A stretch of 64,000 bases of DNA from Methylobacterium sp. R2-1 (GTDB taxonomy: Bacteria > Pseudomonadota > Alphaproteobacteria > Rhizobiales > Beijerinckiaceae). The stretch covers positions 62,001 to 126,000 of the forward strand of contig NZ_JACHWM010000017.1 of NCBI RefSeq assembly GCF_014191355.1. The letters run 5' to 3'. The notes beneath the pieces were generated by a model that saw nothing but the letters and a program-made list of their open reading frames with translations, did no database searches and was not told the DNA's origin. Of this stretch, positions 47,731 through 56,192 are shown one piece after another; the stretch's first letter is position 1; each line of letters begins with the position of its first letter. Made by a program: the position numbers and the translations under genes.

Positions 47731-48162
47731 ATGCCCCTCTACTTCGCCTACGGCGCCAACATGGACGCCGCCGCCATGGCCCAGCGCTGCCCGGCCTCCC
47801 AGCTGATCGGGCGCGGACGCTTGCCGCGGCACCGCTTCATCATCATGCGGGAGGGCTGGGCCTCCGTCGTGCGCGCGCCGGGCGCCACCGTATGGGGCGT
47901 GCTGTGGGAGTTGGCACTCTCCGACGTGCCGGCCCTCGACCGTTACGAGGGCGTGGCGGGCGGACTCTACGTGAAGGCCTATCAGCCGGTCGTCACCGAG
48001 GGCGGCACGAAGCGCGCCCTGATCTATCTCGGCCGCAGTCAAGCCGGCGGCCTGCCGCGGCCCGGCTACCTCGAAGCCGTGCTTGCCGCGGGGGAGGCGG
48101 CGCAACTGCCCGGGCCTTATCTGCAGGAGATCCGCGGCTGGCAGCGCCGTGCTCCGGCCTGA
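47731..48162 (+). CDS. Gamma-glutamylcyclotransferase family protein
   Basis: A 143-residue protein of the GGCT-like fold. It starts MPLYFAYGANMDAAAMAQRC, with the Y-G-A-N/S substrate loop, and has WGVLWELALSDVPALDRYEG, whose Glu is at the end of the catalytic loop. This family acts on gamma-glutamyl peptides to give 5-oxoproline, or repairs gamma-glutamylamines. The true substrate is unknown. The ATG at 47731 is chosen over an upstream one that adds an Arg-rich, non-conserved head. It stands alone between pccA and acyP. Confidence 0.85.
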   Translation: MPLYFAYGANMDAAAMAQRCPASQLIGRGRLPRHRFIIMREGWASVVRAPGATVWGVLWELALSDVPALDRYEGVAGGLYVKAYQPVVTEGGTKRALIYLGRSQAGGLPRPGYLEAVLAAGEAAQLPGPYLQEIRGWQRRAPA

Positions 48163-48289
48163 TCGGCTCGCAGCCGTGACCGATCTCGTCGCGACGCGGT
48201 CGGCGGCGTGCTCCCCGTCCGGCCGCTATGGTATCGTCGACCATCACCGGCGACTGCCCGTCGATCGAAACGCCTGAGATCCTGCCACC

Positions 48290-48574
48290 TTGAGCACCGA
48301 CAGCAAGACCATCCGGGTCGTGATCCGCGGCCGCGTCCAGGGCGTGTCCTACCGCGCCTGGACCAAGAAGCAGGCCGACCGGCACGGCATCGCCGGATGG
48401 GTCCGCAATCGGCCCGACCGTACGGTCGAGGCGCTGTTCACCGGTCCGGCCGAGGCGGTGGAGGCGCTGTTGACCGCCTGCCGGCGCGGCCCCTTCGCGG
48501 CGCGGGTCGATGGCATCGACGTCAGCGAAGAGGCCGATCCCGCCTCAAGCACGGGTTTCGAGATACGCGCCTAG
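48290..48574 (+). CDS. acyP: Acylphosphatase
   Basis: A 94-residue acylphosphatase hydrolysing carboxyl-phosphate bonds such as acetyl phosphate and carbamoyl phosphate. VIRGRVQGVSYRAWTKKQAD holds the phosphate-binding loop and catalytic Arg, and IAGWVRNRPDRTVEALFTG the catalytic Asn. Both active-site residues are kept. Length matches the family (about 90-95). The start is a TTG (48290); the next ATG is inside the domain. Confidence 0.93.
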   Translation: MSTDSKTIRVVIRGRVQGVSYRAWTKKQADRHGIAGWVRNRPDRTVEALFTGPAEAVEALLTACRRGPFAARVDGIDVSEEADPASSTGFEIRA

Positions 48575-48674
48575 AAACCGCGAGGGCTTGCCCGCTACGC
48601 CTCCGGCCTGTAGCCGCCGGGGTAGCTTCCGAGCCGGACCGGCAAGACGACATCGCGATGACGACGCCCTGACC

Positions 48675-49388
48675 ATGTGGGACCTCCACGCCTTTTCCCC
48701 GCTCGACTTCGCCGCCCTCGTCTTCTTCGTGGCAGCCTGGGCCGGCTACAGCTTCGCGGTGGCTCGGCGGCGGGGCGACCGGCTGAGCCTCAGCCAGATC
48801 ATGAACCGCCAGCGGCGCAACTGGGCGGTCCAGATGATCGCCCGCGACAACCGCGTCGTGGATACGACGATCAACGCCTCTCTCCAGAACGGCACCGCCT
48901 TCTTCGCCTCGACCTCGCTGATCGCGCTCGGATCGGTGCTGACGCTCTCGCGTTCGGGCGACGACGTGCTGAACTTGTTCTCGGCGCTGCCCTTCGGCAC
49001 GGGCACCACCCGCCAGACCTGGGAAATCAAGGTCGCCGGACTCGCGATGGTGTTCGTCTACGCCTTCTTCAAATTCGCCTGGGCCTACCGGCTGTTCAAT
49101 TACGGCGCGATCCTGATCGGCGCGGTGCCGCCCAAGGGCTCCGGCGCCTCCGAGGCGGTGATGCGGCGCGCGGCCGAGCGGGCCGGCGCGATGAACGTGG
49201 CGGCCGGGTCGCATTTCGCGAAAGGACAGCGTGCCTTCCTGTTCGCACTGGCCTATCTCGGCTGGTTCGTGAGCGCGCCGGTGCTGATGCTGGCCACTGC
49301 CAGCGTGGTCTGGGTGATGTGGCGGCGCCAGTTCGCCTCGCCGATCCGCACCGCGCTGCTCGCCGAGGAGGATTCCCATGGCCGATGA
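48675..49388 (+). CDS. DUF599 membrane protein
   Basis: A 237-residue inner-membrane protein with four to five hydrophobic helices. DFAALVFFVAAWAGYSFAVA begins it. MNRQRRNWAVQMIARDNRVVDTTINASLQNGTAFFAST, with its N-R-x-x-W and N-G-x-x-F-F-A-S-T motifs, marks DUF599, a family of unknown function. Its C-terminal 11 bases overlap the DUF3253 gene, which suggests co-translation. The ATG at 48675 is chosen; upstream sequence in frame has no signal. Confidence 0.83.
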   Translation: MWDLHAFSPLDFAALVFFVAAWAGYSFAVARRRGDRLSLSQIMNRQRRNWAVQMIARDNRVVDTTINASLQNGTAFFASTSLIALGSVLTLSRSGDDVLNLFSALPFGTGTTRQTWEIKVAGLAMVFVYAFFKFAWAYRLFNYGAILIGAVPPKGSGASEAVMRRAAERAGAMNVAAGSHFAKGQRAFLFALAYLGWFVSAPVLMLATASVVWVMWRRQFASPIRTALLAEEDSHGR

Positions 49389-49641
49389 AGCCGCGATCGA
49401 AGAGACGATGCTGCGGCTCGTGAGCGAGCGCGGGGCCGACAAGACCTGCTGCCCCTCCGAGATCGCCCGCGCCCTCGGCGGCCCCCATCCGGACGGCTGG
49501 AGCCCGCTGATGCAGCCGGTCCGCCGCGTCGCGGTGCGTCTGACCAAGGAGGGCCGGGTGCAAATTCTTCGGAAGGGCAAGCCCGTGGATGACCCGGACG
49601 ATTTCCGCGGGATCTACCGTCTGAGCCTGCCGAGAGCGTAG
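49378..49641 (+). CDS. DUF3253 (winged-helix-like) protein
   Basis: An 87-residue protein. CCPSEIARALGGPHPDGWSP and MQPVRRVAVRLTKEGRVQIL, then FRGIYRLSLP, give the DUF3253 pattern, a small helix-turn-helix or wing fold (C-P-S-E-[IV]-A-R). It may bind nucleic acid, but there is no evidence on targets. It overlaps the DUF599 stop by 11 bases and is convergent with the YdcF gene. Confidence 0.85.
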   Translation: MADEAAIEETMLRLVSERGADKTCCPSEIARALGGPHPDGWSPLMQPVRRVAVRLTKEGRVQILRKGKPVDDPDDFRGIYRLSLPRA

Positions 49642-49648
49642 GAGCGCC

Positions 49649-50485
49649 CTACGGCCCCGGCATTACCTCGTCAGTGTAGCCGGCGATCCGGTAAGCGATC
49701 ATCCCGATCCACTCCTTCACGCCGATATCGAGTTCCCCCAAACCGGTCGAAGCGAAGCTGGCGAGGCGGTACGCGTCGCGGGGCCAGTTGGTGCGGTAAT
49801 CAACCGGGTAGGCCGTGACGTCGAAACCGGCCTTGCGGAAGCAGCCGATTGAGCGCGGCATGTGCCAGGCGGAGGTGACGAGGAGCCAGCGTTCGCCCGG
49901 CTTCGGTTGCACCATCCGCGCGGAGAACACAGCGTTCTCGTGGGTGTTGCGCGATTGCTGCTCCAGGATCAGGCGGTTGCGCGGCACGCCGAGCGTGTCG
50001 GCGAATCGGCTGACGATCTCGGCCTCGGAGACCGCGTCCGCGCGGTTGCTGCCGGACCCGCCCGAGAAGACGAGGCGCGCCTGCGGATACCGTCGGGCGA
50101 GGTCGGCGAGCGCGATCCCCCGCTCGCCCGCCTCGTTGACGGTGATCTGATTACGGCCGATCGATGTATCGGCCTCCACCGCTCCGCCGAGCACGACGAT
50201 GCCGGTGACCGGCGCGCCGTCATCGGTGAAGCCGGGAAAGCGATTCTCCAATGGCGCCAGCGTCCAGGCCGAGAGCGGCGAGAGTCCGGCAACCAGGAGC
50301 CCGACGAAGCCGGCCACCGTGAGAACCCGTCCGATCTCCCGGCCGAACTCGGTGAAGAGCAGGAGGCAGCCGAGCAGACCGAGCAGGATCAGGAAGTTCG
50401 ACGGCGTGAGGACGAAGAAGATCAGCTTCGAGAGCGGGAAGAACATCGTCTTCTTTCGTCCGGAATCAGGCACGGCATCCGTCAC
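49649..50485 (-). CDS. YdcF family (DUF218) membrane protein
   Basis: A 278-residue protein of the YdcF/SanA/ElyC type. Two N-terminal transmembrane helices (LIFFVLTPSNFLILLGLLGCLLLF and VLTVAGFVGLLVAGLSPLSA) are followed by the DUF218 domain (about 80-250): GIVVLGGAVE, RLVFSGGSGSN, EQQSRNTHENAVFSARM and LLVTSAWHMPRSIGCFRKAG. ElyC-type members affect cell-envelope integrity and undecaprenyl phosphate metabolism. The GTG at 50485 has GGAGG eight bases upstream, better than the ATG at 50446. Confidence 0.88.
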   Translation of the reverse strand: MTDAVPDSGRKKTMFFPLSKLIFFVLTPSNFLILLGLLGCLLLFTEFGREIGRVLTVAGFVGLLVAGLSPLSAWTLAPLENRFPGFTDDGAPVTGIVVLGGAVEADTSIGRNQITVNEAGERGIALADLARRYPQARLVFSGGSGSNRADAVSEAEIVSRFADTLGVPRNRLILEQQSRNTHENAVFSARMVQPKPGERWLLVTSAWHMPRSIGCFRKAGFDVTAYPVDYRTNWPRDAYRLASFASTGLGELDIGVKEWIGMIAYRIAGYTDEVMPGP

Positions 50486-50508
50486 GGGCTGACCTCCACC
50501 GGGGCAAG

Positions 50509-51132
50509 TCAGGTGAGCGGCAGCGACAGAACGGCCGAGGAAGCGGGCCGTTGCGCGAGGGTGTCCAGCCAACGGCGGATGTTCGGGCGCTCCTCGCGCT
50601 CCAGCGGCAGCTGGAACCAGCGATTCGCCGCGAGCCCAACGGCGATGTCGGCAATCGAGAAGTGCTCGCCCGCCACGAAGGGCGTGTCCGCGAGATGCCG
50701 GTCGAGCAGGGCGGCGCAGCGCTCGGAGCCGGCCCGCGACGCTTCGATCACCCGCGCGTCCCGCTTGTCGGGGGCGACCCGCACGAGCTGGAGGAAGGCG
50801 TCACGCATCGCCGGGGTGAAGGCGGTGGCCTGCCAATCGAGCCACTGGTCGATGAGCGCGCGGGCGCGCGGCGCCCCCGGCAGCGCCAGCGGTCCGCCAT
50901 GGGCCTGTGCAAGGTAGCGCAGGATCGCATTGGACTCCCAGAGGACGAAGCCGTCCTCCTCCAGCGTCGGCACGAGGCCATTGGGATTCATCGCGCGGTA
51001 GCGGGCCTCGCCGACGACGCCGTGCGCGCCGCCCGCCTCGATATGTTCGTAGACCAGACCGAGTTCATCGAGCGCCCAGAGCACCTTCTGCACGTTTCCG
51101 GAGCTGGCTCGCCCCCACAGCTTCAGCGTCAT
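50509..51132 (-). CDS. Glutathione S-transferase family protein
   Basis: A 207-residue cytoplasmic GST-fold protein. The thioredoxin-like N-domain has LWGRASSGNVQKVLWALDEL (active-site Ser in the S-S-x-N-V motif), MNPNGLVPTLEEDG (cis-Pro) and LWESNAILRYLAQA (glutathione-binding E-S). The all-helical C-domain ends with HFSIADIAVGLAANRWF. It probably conjugates glutathione or works in redox repair; the substrate is unknown. It overlaps the EpmB-like stop by four bases (ATGA), so the three genes epmA, epmB and gst are coupled. Confidence 0.9.
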   Translation of the reverse strand: MTLKLWGRASSGNVQKVLWALDELGLVYEHIEAGGAHGVVGEARYRAMNPNGLVPTLEEDGFVLWESNAILRYLAQAHGGPLALPGAPRARALIDQWLDWQATAFTPAMRDAFLQLVRVAPDKRDARVIEASRAGSERCAALLDRHLADTPFVAGEHFSIADIAVGLAANRWFQLPLEREERPNIRRWLDTLAQRPASSAVLSLPLT

Positions 51133-52190
51133 CGTGCGTCCTCGTCGTCGCTCTCGGGGGGATAGATGTGAACGGCCCCGCTCGGATCGGTCACCCGCCA
51201 AGCTTCGCCCGCCTCGTCAAGATAGCCCGGCCCGACCGGCACCTTGCCGTGGCCGCCGGGAATGTCGAGCACGTAGAGCGGCTGGGCGAGGCCGGAGAGG
51301 CGCCCGCGCAGGTGCCGCATCAGCGCCTGCCCCTCCGGCAGCTCCGTGCGCAGATGGCCGGTGCCCGGCGCGAGGTCGCCGTGATGGAGGTAGTAGGGCT
51401 TGATCCGGTTCTCGACGAAGCGGCGCATCAAGGCTTCGAGCGTTTCCGCATCGTCGTTGACGCCGCGCAGCAGCACGCTCTGGCTCACCATCGGGATGCC
51501 GGCATCGACCAGCCGGGCGATTGCCCCGCGCGCGGCCGACGTGAACTCGCGCGGATGGTTGGCATGGAGCGCCACGAAGACCGCGCCGGAAAAATCCTTG
51601 AGGGCGGCGACCAGGGCCGCATCCACGCGAGCGGGCTCGACCACGGGAACGCGGGTGTGGAAGCGCAGCACCCGCACATGCGGGATCGCGCCGAGTGCCT
51701 GCGCAATGGAAGCGAGCCGCCGGGGCGAGAGGGCGAAGGGATCGCCCCCCGTCACCACCACCTCCCAGATCTCCCGGTGCTCGGCGATGTAGCGGTAGGC
51801 CACGGCCAGGTCCGCCTCGCTCAGCGAGCCGTGTCCGGCGGGTCCGACACGCTCACGGCGGAAGCAGAACCGGCAATAGACCGGGCAGATGTGCAGCGGC
51901 TTGAGAAGCACCCGGTCGGGATAACGGTGGACGATGCCGGGCACCGACGCGTGCACGTCGTCACCGATCGGGTCGGCGCGCTCCTCGGCGCTCGTCTCGA
52001 TCTCTTCTGCGCGCGGGATGAACTGCCGGGCGATCGGATCGTCGGGATCGCCTTCATCGATCAGTTCGGCCATGTCGGGGGTTACTGAGATTGCGTAGCG
52101 CGCTGCCACCCGCTCCAGAGCGGGAAGGTCGGTCGCCTCTACCAGCCCGGCGCGGGCCAGCGCCGTCGCACTCTTCAGGATAAGGCTCAC
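51129..52190 (-). CDS. epmB: EF-P (R)-beta-lysine system aminomutase, EpmB-like
   Basis: A 353-residue radical SAM enzyme of the lysine 2,3-aminomutase/YjeK family. The CxxxCxxC cluster motif is in CPVYCRFCFRRE (near residue 110), and VVVTGGDPFALSPRRL, VRVLRFHTRVPVV and VSQSVLLRGVND follow. Beside epmA it makes (R)-beta-lysine from lysine, which EpmA puts on EF-P. The start MSLILKSATALARAGL overlaps the EpmA stop by four bases. A standalone lysine-degradation role is less likely given the neighbours. Confidence 0.9.
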   Translation of the reverse strand: MSLILKSATALARAGLVEATDLPALERVAARYAISVTPDMAELIDEGDPDDPIARQFIPRAEEIETSAEERADPIGDDVHASVPGIVHRYPDRVLLKPLHICPVYCRFCFRRERVGPAGHGSLSEADLAVAYRYIAEHREIWEVVVTGGDPFALSPRRLASIAQALGAIPHVRVLRFHTRVPVVEPARVDAALVAALKDFSGAVFVALHANHPREFTSAARGAIARLVDAGIPMVSQSVLLRGVNDDAETLEALMRRFVENRIKPYYLHHGDLAPGTGHLRTELPEGQALMRHLRGRLSGLAQPLYVLDIPGGHGKVPVGPGYLDEAGEAWRVTDPSGAVHIYPPESDDEDAR

Positions 52191-53245
52191 CGGGCTCGGC
52201 CCCGGGTGACCGGCGTCCAGATGACGTCATCGATGCGGGGCGCACCGGTCGCCAGCATCACCAGCCGGTCGAAGCCCAGCGCGATTCCGCTCGCCTCGGG
52301 CATCACGGCCAGGGCCTCCAGGAACTCCTCGTCGATGGGATAACGCTCGCCGTAGACGCGCGCCTTCTCCGCCATTTCCGCCTCGAAGCGGCGGCGCTGC
52401 TCGGCCGGGTCAGTGAGTTCGCCGAAGGCGTTGGCGAGTTCGACGCCGCAGGCGTAGAGCTCGAAACGTTCGGCGACGCGCGGGTCGCGCGGGCTCGGTC
52501 GCGCCAAGGCCGCCTCGCTCACCGGATACTCGCACAGGATGGTCGGGCGCCCCTGCCCGAGATGCGGCTCGATCAGCCCGACGAGGACGCGGCTGAACAG
52601 GTCGGCCCAGGTGTCGTCCGGCGCCACCCGCAGACCACGGGTCATCACCGCATCGGCGAGCCCGTCGCGGTCGGTCGAGCCATCCGGCGCAATCGTGGCG
52701 AGGAGGTCGATGGCAGCAAAACGCTGGAACGCCTCCGCCAGGGTGAGCCGCTCGAAGGGCGCGAACGGATCGGCCGCGCGCCCGCGGAAGCTCAGGCGCT
52801 TTGCGCCCGCGATCTCGGCAGCGAGCGCCAGAAGCGCCACGCTGTCCTGCATCAGCGCGTCGTAGGGTTCGCCCGCCCGGTACCATTCGAGCATCGTGAA
52901 CTCGGGATGATGCAGCGCGCCGCGCTCGCGGTTGCGGAACACGTGGGCGAGGCTGAACAGGCGCGGTTCGCCCGCCGCCAGCAGCTTCTTGCAGGCGAAT
53001 TCCGGCGAGGTGTGCAGATAGAGCGGCTCGCGCCCGCCATCGGGCAGGATCGCCTCCGTAGCAAAGGCGGAGAGATGCGCCTCGTTGCCCGGCGAGACCT
53101 GCAGCGCAGCGGCTTCCACCTCCACGAAATCGCGGGCGGCAAACCACGCGCGAAGCCCCCCGAGGATGCGGTTGCGGGTGAGCAGCAGCGGCCGGCGATC
53201 CGCATGGAGGCCGGGATGCCACCAGGGCGAGGACTCGTGACTCAC
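52187..53245 (-). CDS. epmA: EF-P lysine ligase EpmA (PoxA/GenX)
   Basis: A 352-residue truncated class II LysRS paralogue that attaches beta-lysine to EF-P. Motif 2 is in HVFRNRERGALHHPEFTMLEWY and motif 3 in GIALGFDRLVMLATG. It lacks the tRNA anticodon-binding domain of LysRS, so the N-terminus (LLLTRNRILGGLRAWFAARDF) begins directly with the catalytic core. The start is a GTG at 53245 with GGAGG ten bases upstream. It is divergent from efp across 123 bases, giving an epmA-epmB / efp module. Confidence 0.93.
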   Translation of the reverse strand: MSHESSPWWHPGLHADRRPLLLTRNRILGGLRAWFAARDFVEVEAAALQVSPGNEAHLSAFATEAILPDGGREPLYLHTSPEFACKKLLAAGEPRLFSLAHVFRNRERGALHHPEFTMLEWYRAGEPYDALMQDSVALLALAAEIAGAKRLSFRGRAADPFAPFERLTLAEAFQRFAAIDLLATIAPDGSTDRDGLADAVMTRGLRVAPDDTWADLFSRVLVGLIEPHLGQGRPTILCEYPVSEAALARPSPRDPRVAERFELYACGVELANAFGELTDPAEQRRRFEAEMAEKARVYGERYPIDEEFLEALAVMPEASGIALGFDRLVMLATGAPRIDDVIWTPVTRGRAR

Positions 53246-53368
53246 GCGAAAACAGCCTCCGGCTGGCAACCGAGCCGCGGATAGGGTAGGGCCTCGCGGA
53301 TGATTCCGCTCACCCGGCCGAGACGCCGGTGGGGAGCCGCCGTTCTCGTCCAGCCAAGGTCCACGCTC

Positions 53369-53935
53369 GTGAAAGTGATCGCCAGTACCCTTCGCAAGGG
53401 CAACGTCGTCGATAAGGACGGCAAGCTCTACGTTATCCTGACGGCGGAGAACATCCACCCCGGCAAGGGTACGCCGGTGACGCAGCTCGACATGCGCCGC
53501 ATCACCGATGGCGTGAAGATCTCCGAGCGCTACCGCACCACGGAGCAGGTCGAGCGCGCCTTCGTCGAGGATCGCGACCACACCTTCCTGTACCAGGACG
53601 GTGAGGGGTATCACTTCATGAACCCCGAGAATTACGAGCAGCTCGCCGTTCCCGCGGACGTGGTCGGCGACGCCGCCCCTTACCTGCAGGAGGGCATGGT
53701 TGTGACGCTGTCGACTCATAACGGCGTGCCGCTGACCATCGAACTGCCGCAGCGCGTGACCCTGGAGATCGTCGAGACCGAGCCGGTCACCAAGGGCCAG
53801 ACCGCCTCCTCGTCCTACAAGCCGGCGCTTCTCTCGAACGGCGTGAAGACGAGCGTCCCGCCGCACATCTCCACCGGCACCCGCGTCGTCATCATGACGG
53901 TGGACGGCTCCTACGTGGAGCGCGCCAAGGACTGA
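53369..53935 (+). CDS. efp: Translation elongation factor P
   Basis: A 188-residue L-shaped factor that relieves ribosome stalling at poly-proline. It starts [13 protein letters not shown] and carries the modified lysine in HPGKGTPV (Lys33), the target of beta-lysylation. [20 protein letters not shown] is domain II, and [20 protein letters not shown] the domain III end. The start is GTG 53369. Its modifying enzymes epmA and epmB lie just upstream on the other strand, so the whole system is in one place. Confidence 0.96.
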   Translation: MKVIASTLRKGNVVDKDGKLYVILTAENIHPGKGTPVTQLDMRRITDGVKISERYRTTEQVERAFVEDRDHTFLYQDGEGYHFMNPENYEQLAVPADVVGDAAPYLQEGMVVTLSTHNGVPLTIELPQRVTLEIVETEPVTKGQTASSSYKPALLSNGVKTSVPPHISTGTRVVIMTVDGSYVERAKD

Positions 53936-54113
53936 GGACGGTTCTCGATCCGGATAAGGGTGAGAGGACGGGCGGCGCGCTCGGTGAGCGTTTCATTGAC
54001 GTCCCGATATCGGAGCGTCGCCCGCACCGGGTGGGCAGACGGCAGACATGGCTGAGGCCGTGGACGCAGCTGCAGATCCTGCCTGCTCGTCGCAGGCTGC
54101 ACCGACCGGCGCC

Positions 54114-54662
54114 TTAGTAACAGGCCTGGGGAGCCAGGAAGAACGACTGAGTGGATGGGCAGGCCGTGTCGACGAGGGACCGTTGCCGGCACCTCAATCC
54201 ATCGCGCCTGCAATTATCGCAATTATTGGTGCAGTACCTTGCCGGCGGAGGCGGCGTTGCCGGACCGGATGAGCCGCCCGACGTGCTCGGCGGAGGCACC
54301 GTTCCGCTGTAGCAGCAGAGGCGGCGCGAGCCCGTCGTACAGCTTTGCCGCTGGCCCGAATATGTCCAGCCGCTCGGGCACTGGCCGTTGCAGAAGGGCC
54401 GCGTGCCGAACCAGCGGCAAGTCTGCGGCACGGGTCCGGGAATCGGCGCGCTGGCAACCTCTCGACAGCAATAACGGCGTGACCCCGTTGTGCATCCCTC
54501 CCGCTTTCCGGTGTAATTCCATCCATTCGGACATTTACCGTCGCAGAACGGTTTCGTGCCGAACCATTTGCACTCCTGGAGTGCTGTCGATGGGCCATTC
54601 GCTGCTAACAGCAGGACCATTGCAATGAAGATGGGCGGAAGCGCTCTGAGGATAAACGACAC
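54114..54662 (-). CDS. Secreted Cys-rich protein with two tandem six-Cys repeats
   Basis: A 182-residue protein. A hydrophobic signal (ILRALPPIFIAMVLLLAANG, cleavage near PSTA) is followed by two repeats: residues 31-66, CKWFGTKPFCDGKCPNGW plus a GCTTGSRRYCC end, and residues 82-117, CRWFGTRPFCNGQCPSGW plus a SCTTGSRRLCC end. Each has six cysteines. A Pro/Ser linker precedes a third six-Cys segment (about 138-182). All could be disulfide-bonded outside the cell. WFGTxPFC-type modules also occur in fungi and animals; function unknown. Codons (AAA, AAT, GGA, TGT) are AT-richer than neighbours, suggesting transfer. The GTG at 54662 has GGGGGG upstream; an ATG at 54689 is an alternative. Confidence 0.7.
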   Translation of the reverse strand: MSFILRALPPIFIAMVLLLAANGPSTALQECKWFGTKPFCDGKCPNGWNYTGKREGCTTGSRRYCCREVASAPIPGPVPQTCRWFGTRPFCNGQCPSGWTYSGQRQSCTTGSRRLCCYSGTVPPPSTSGGSSGPATPPPPARYCTNNCDNCRRDGLRCRQRSLVDTACPSTQSFFLAPQACY

Positions 54663-55205
54663 GGCTACCCCCCTTATTGCAGACAGCATTGAAGGAGTGC
54701 GGAGAGCACTCCACGAGGAGGATTGACGCCGAGACACCCGAGAGGCATCGAATCTTCAGACTTAGGCGACCATCAAAGTCCGCCAGAATCACTAACCAAT
54801 ATTGGCAGGCATAAAGTCGAAGTCAATACTTTTTAGTGCTCTTGATACCGCATGACCCTCTGCTTTTGCCAAACCCGAGACAGTTTTCTCGAGATCTGAT
54901 CCGATGAGGGTCTTCACGAGACGTCAGTCCGGGAGAGGGGTATCGAGCGGCTCCTGTCGAGGACGACCCGCCGCGTGGTTGCGCCATCATCGGCACGACA
55001 CCGTTGCGACGATGTTTGTGGTCAGAGATCAGGGGTGATCGAGATCGCCTCACAGGAGGCTCGGTGACTGACCGCCTCTACCTGGGCACGATGGTGTAAC
55101 GGCAGTCTCGCCTGAGACATTGTGCAGGCGCCGGGATGCTGTTGCGAGGCGTCGGTGATCCTTGTGCCGCGCATCCCGTGGGGCCTCCCTCGGAAGTTTT
55201 GAGCC
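54663..55205. other. AT-richer intergenic region upstream of the Cys-rich gene
   Basis: About 540 bases of visibly lower GC than the rest, with no believable gene. It holds a promoter candidate with a palindrome (54798-54826), a GATCA-GGGG-TGATC inverted repeat near 55026, and the region before a DUF1624 gene end. No tRNA, attachment site or IS end was recognised. Confidence 0.5.
54798..54826 (-). promoter_or_regulatory. Sigma-70-type promoter candidate with overlapping palindrome
   Basis: On the minus strand TTGACT (54826-54821), a 17-base spacer, then AATATT (54803-54798) give a -35/-10 pair close to consensus. The -10 lies in the perfect palindrome CCAATATTGG (54796-54805), an operator candidate. 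The predicted message starts about 130 bases before the Cys-rich start. Confidence 0.4.
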
Positions 55206-56192
55206 TCACGGTGGGGCCACAGTGCCTTCCGCGGCCGCGTAGCAGCGTTGCGAGACGCCCTGCGCCTTTGCCCGCTCTTCGCCCGAGTAGGGCTTGCCGG
55301 AGCCCCAGAGCCCCTCCCGCTGCAGGGCATCGGCGGTGCAGCGGGCGGCGATCCGGCAGGCTTCCGCCTCGCCGCCGGTGCGGGTGCAGTGCGCGATGTA
55401 GTCCTTGCGGAAGCTTGCGAGACCGGCCTTCGGGTGCGGCCCGGTCAACGTCACGAGGCCGGTGAGGAGGGCGAGCAGCACTGGCTGGTGGACGAGGTAG
55501 ACGGGGAGGCTGTGCCGCCCGGCGAAGGCTGCCCCGCGCGCCACGGCATTGCGGGCCCGCCAGCGGGCGACAGCCGAGCCGGCCAGCGCCGGCCGCAGGA
55601 GCCGAGCGAGCGCAATCCCGGCGAGCACCAGCCCGAACCAGGGAAACAGCGGCACCCAGTCATTGCTGTCGGGCAGACCGCGGCCCAATCCGAGAAAATA
55701 GAATTCCGGCGCATCGAGCAGGGGATGGGCCACGACCCGCGGCGCCACCATCACGGCGACGGCGCCGAGCCCGGCGGTCGAGGCCGGCAGGAACACGAAG
55801 GGCAATCCCAGCAGGCTCGAGACGGCGATGCAGTGCAGGATACCGAAGAAGATGTAGCTCTGCGGAAAGGCGATCCGCGTCGCCACGGTGATGAGAAGCG
55901 CCGCACCGCCGATGCGGGCGAGACGCAGGGCGAAGGGCCGCCAGCGCAGGCCGTCGCCGTTGGCGAGCACGAGGCCGACCCCTACCAGCAGCAGGAACGA
56001 GCCGGCGATGCCGTGGGCCGCCAGTCGCCCCAGCGCGGTCAGCGCGAAATTCTGGGGCGTGATTTGCAGGAAGCCGAGATCCCACAGCGCATGGTATGCC
56101 ACCATCGCCGCGAGCGCCGCACCCCGGGCAAGGTCGACGGCATCGATCCGCCGGCTCGGACAGGGTGGCTGGAACGGAGGGGAGGCAGGCAT
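55206..56192 (-). CDS. DUF1624 membrane protein (heparan-alpha-glucosaminide acetyltransferase-like)
   Basis: A 328-residue inner-membrane protein with about eight helices. RIDAVDLARGAALAAMVAYHALWDLGFL is the DUF1624 start (R-x-x-x-x-D-x-x-R-G-x-A). SFLLLVGVGLVLANGDGLRW, FFGILHCIAVSSLLGLPF and HSLPVYLVHQPVL are its conserved helices. The fold resembles transmembrane acyltransferases, transferring acetyl groups across the membrane. A Cys-rich soluble tail (about 265-328, KDYIAHCTRTGGEAEACR) is unusual. The substrate is unknown. It stands alone. Confidence 0.85.
   Translation of the reverse strand: MPASPPFQPPCPSRRIDAVDLARGAALAAMVAYHALWDLGFLQITPQNFALTALGRLAAHGIAGSFLLLVGVGLVLANGDGLRWRPFALRLARIGGAALLITVATRIAFPQSYIFFGILHCIAVSSLLGLPFVFLPASTAGLGAVAVMVAPRVVAHPLLDAPEFYFLGLGRGLPDSNDWVPLFPWFGLVLAGIALARLLRPALAGSAVARWRARNAVARGAAFAGRHSLPVYLVHQPVLLALLTGLVTLTGPHPKAGLASFRKDYIAHCTRTGGEAEACRIAARCTADALQREGLWGSGKPYSGEERAKAQGVSQRCYAAAEGTVAPP

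Noticed and set aside
55090-55150. Sequence resembling a tRNA D-arm (GATGGTGTAACGGCA)
   Set aside because: No matching T-arm, anticodon stem or acceptor ends are present at the right distance.
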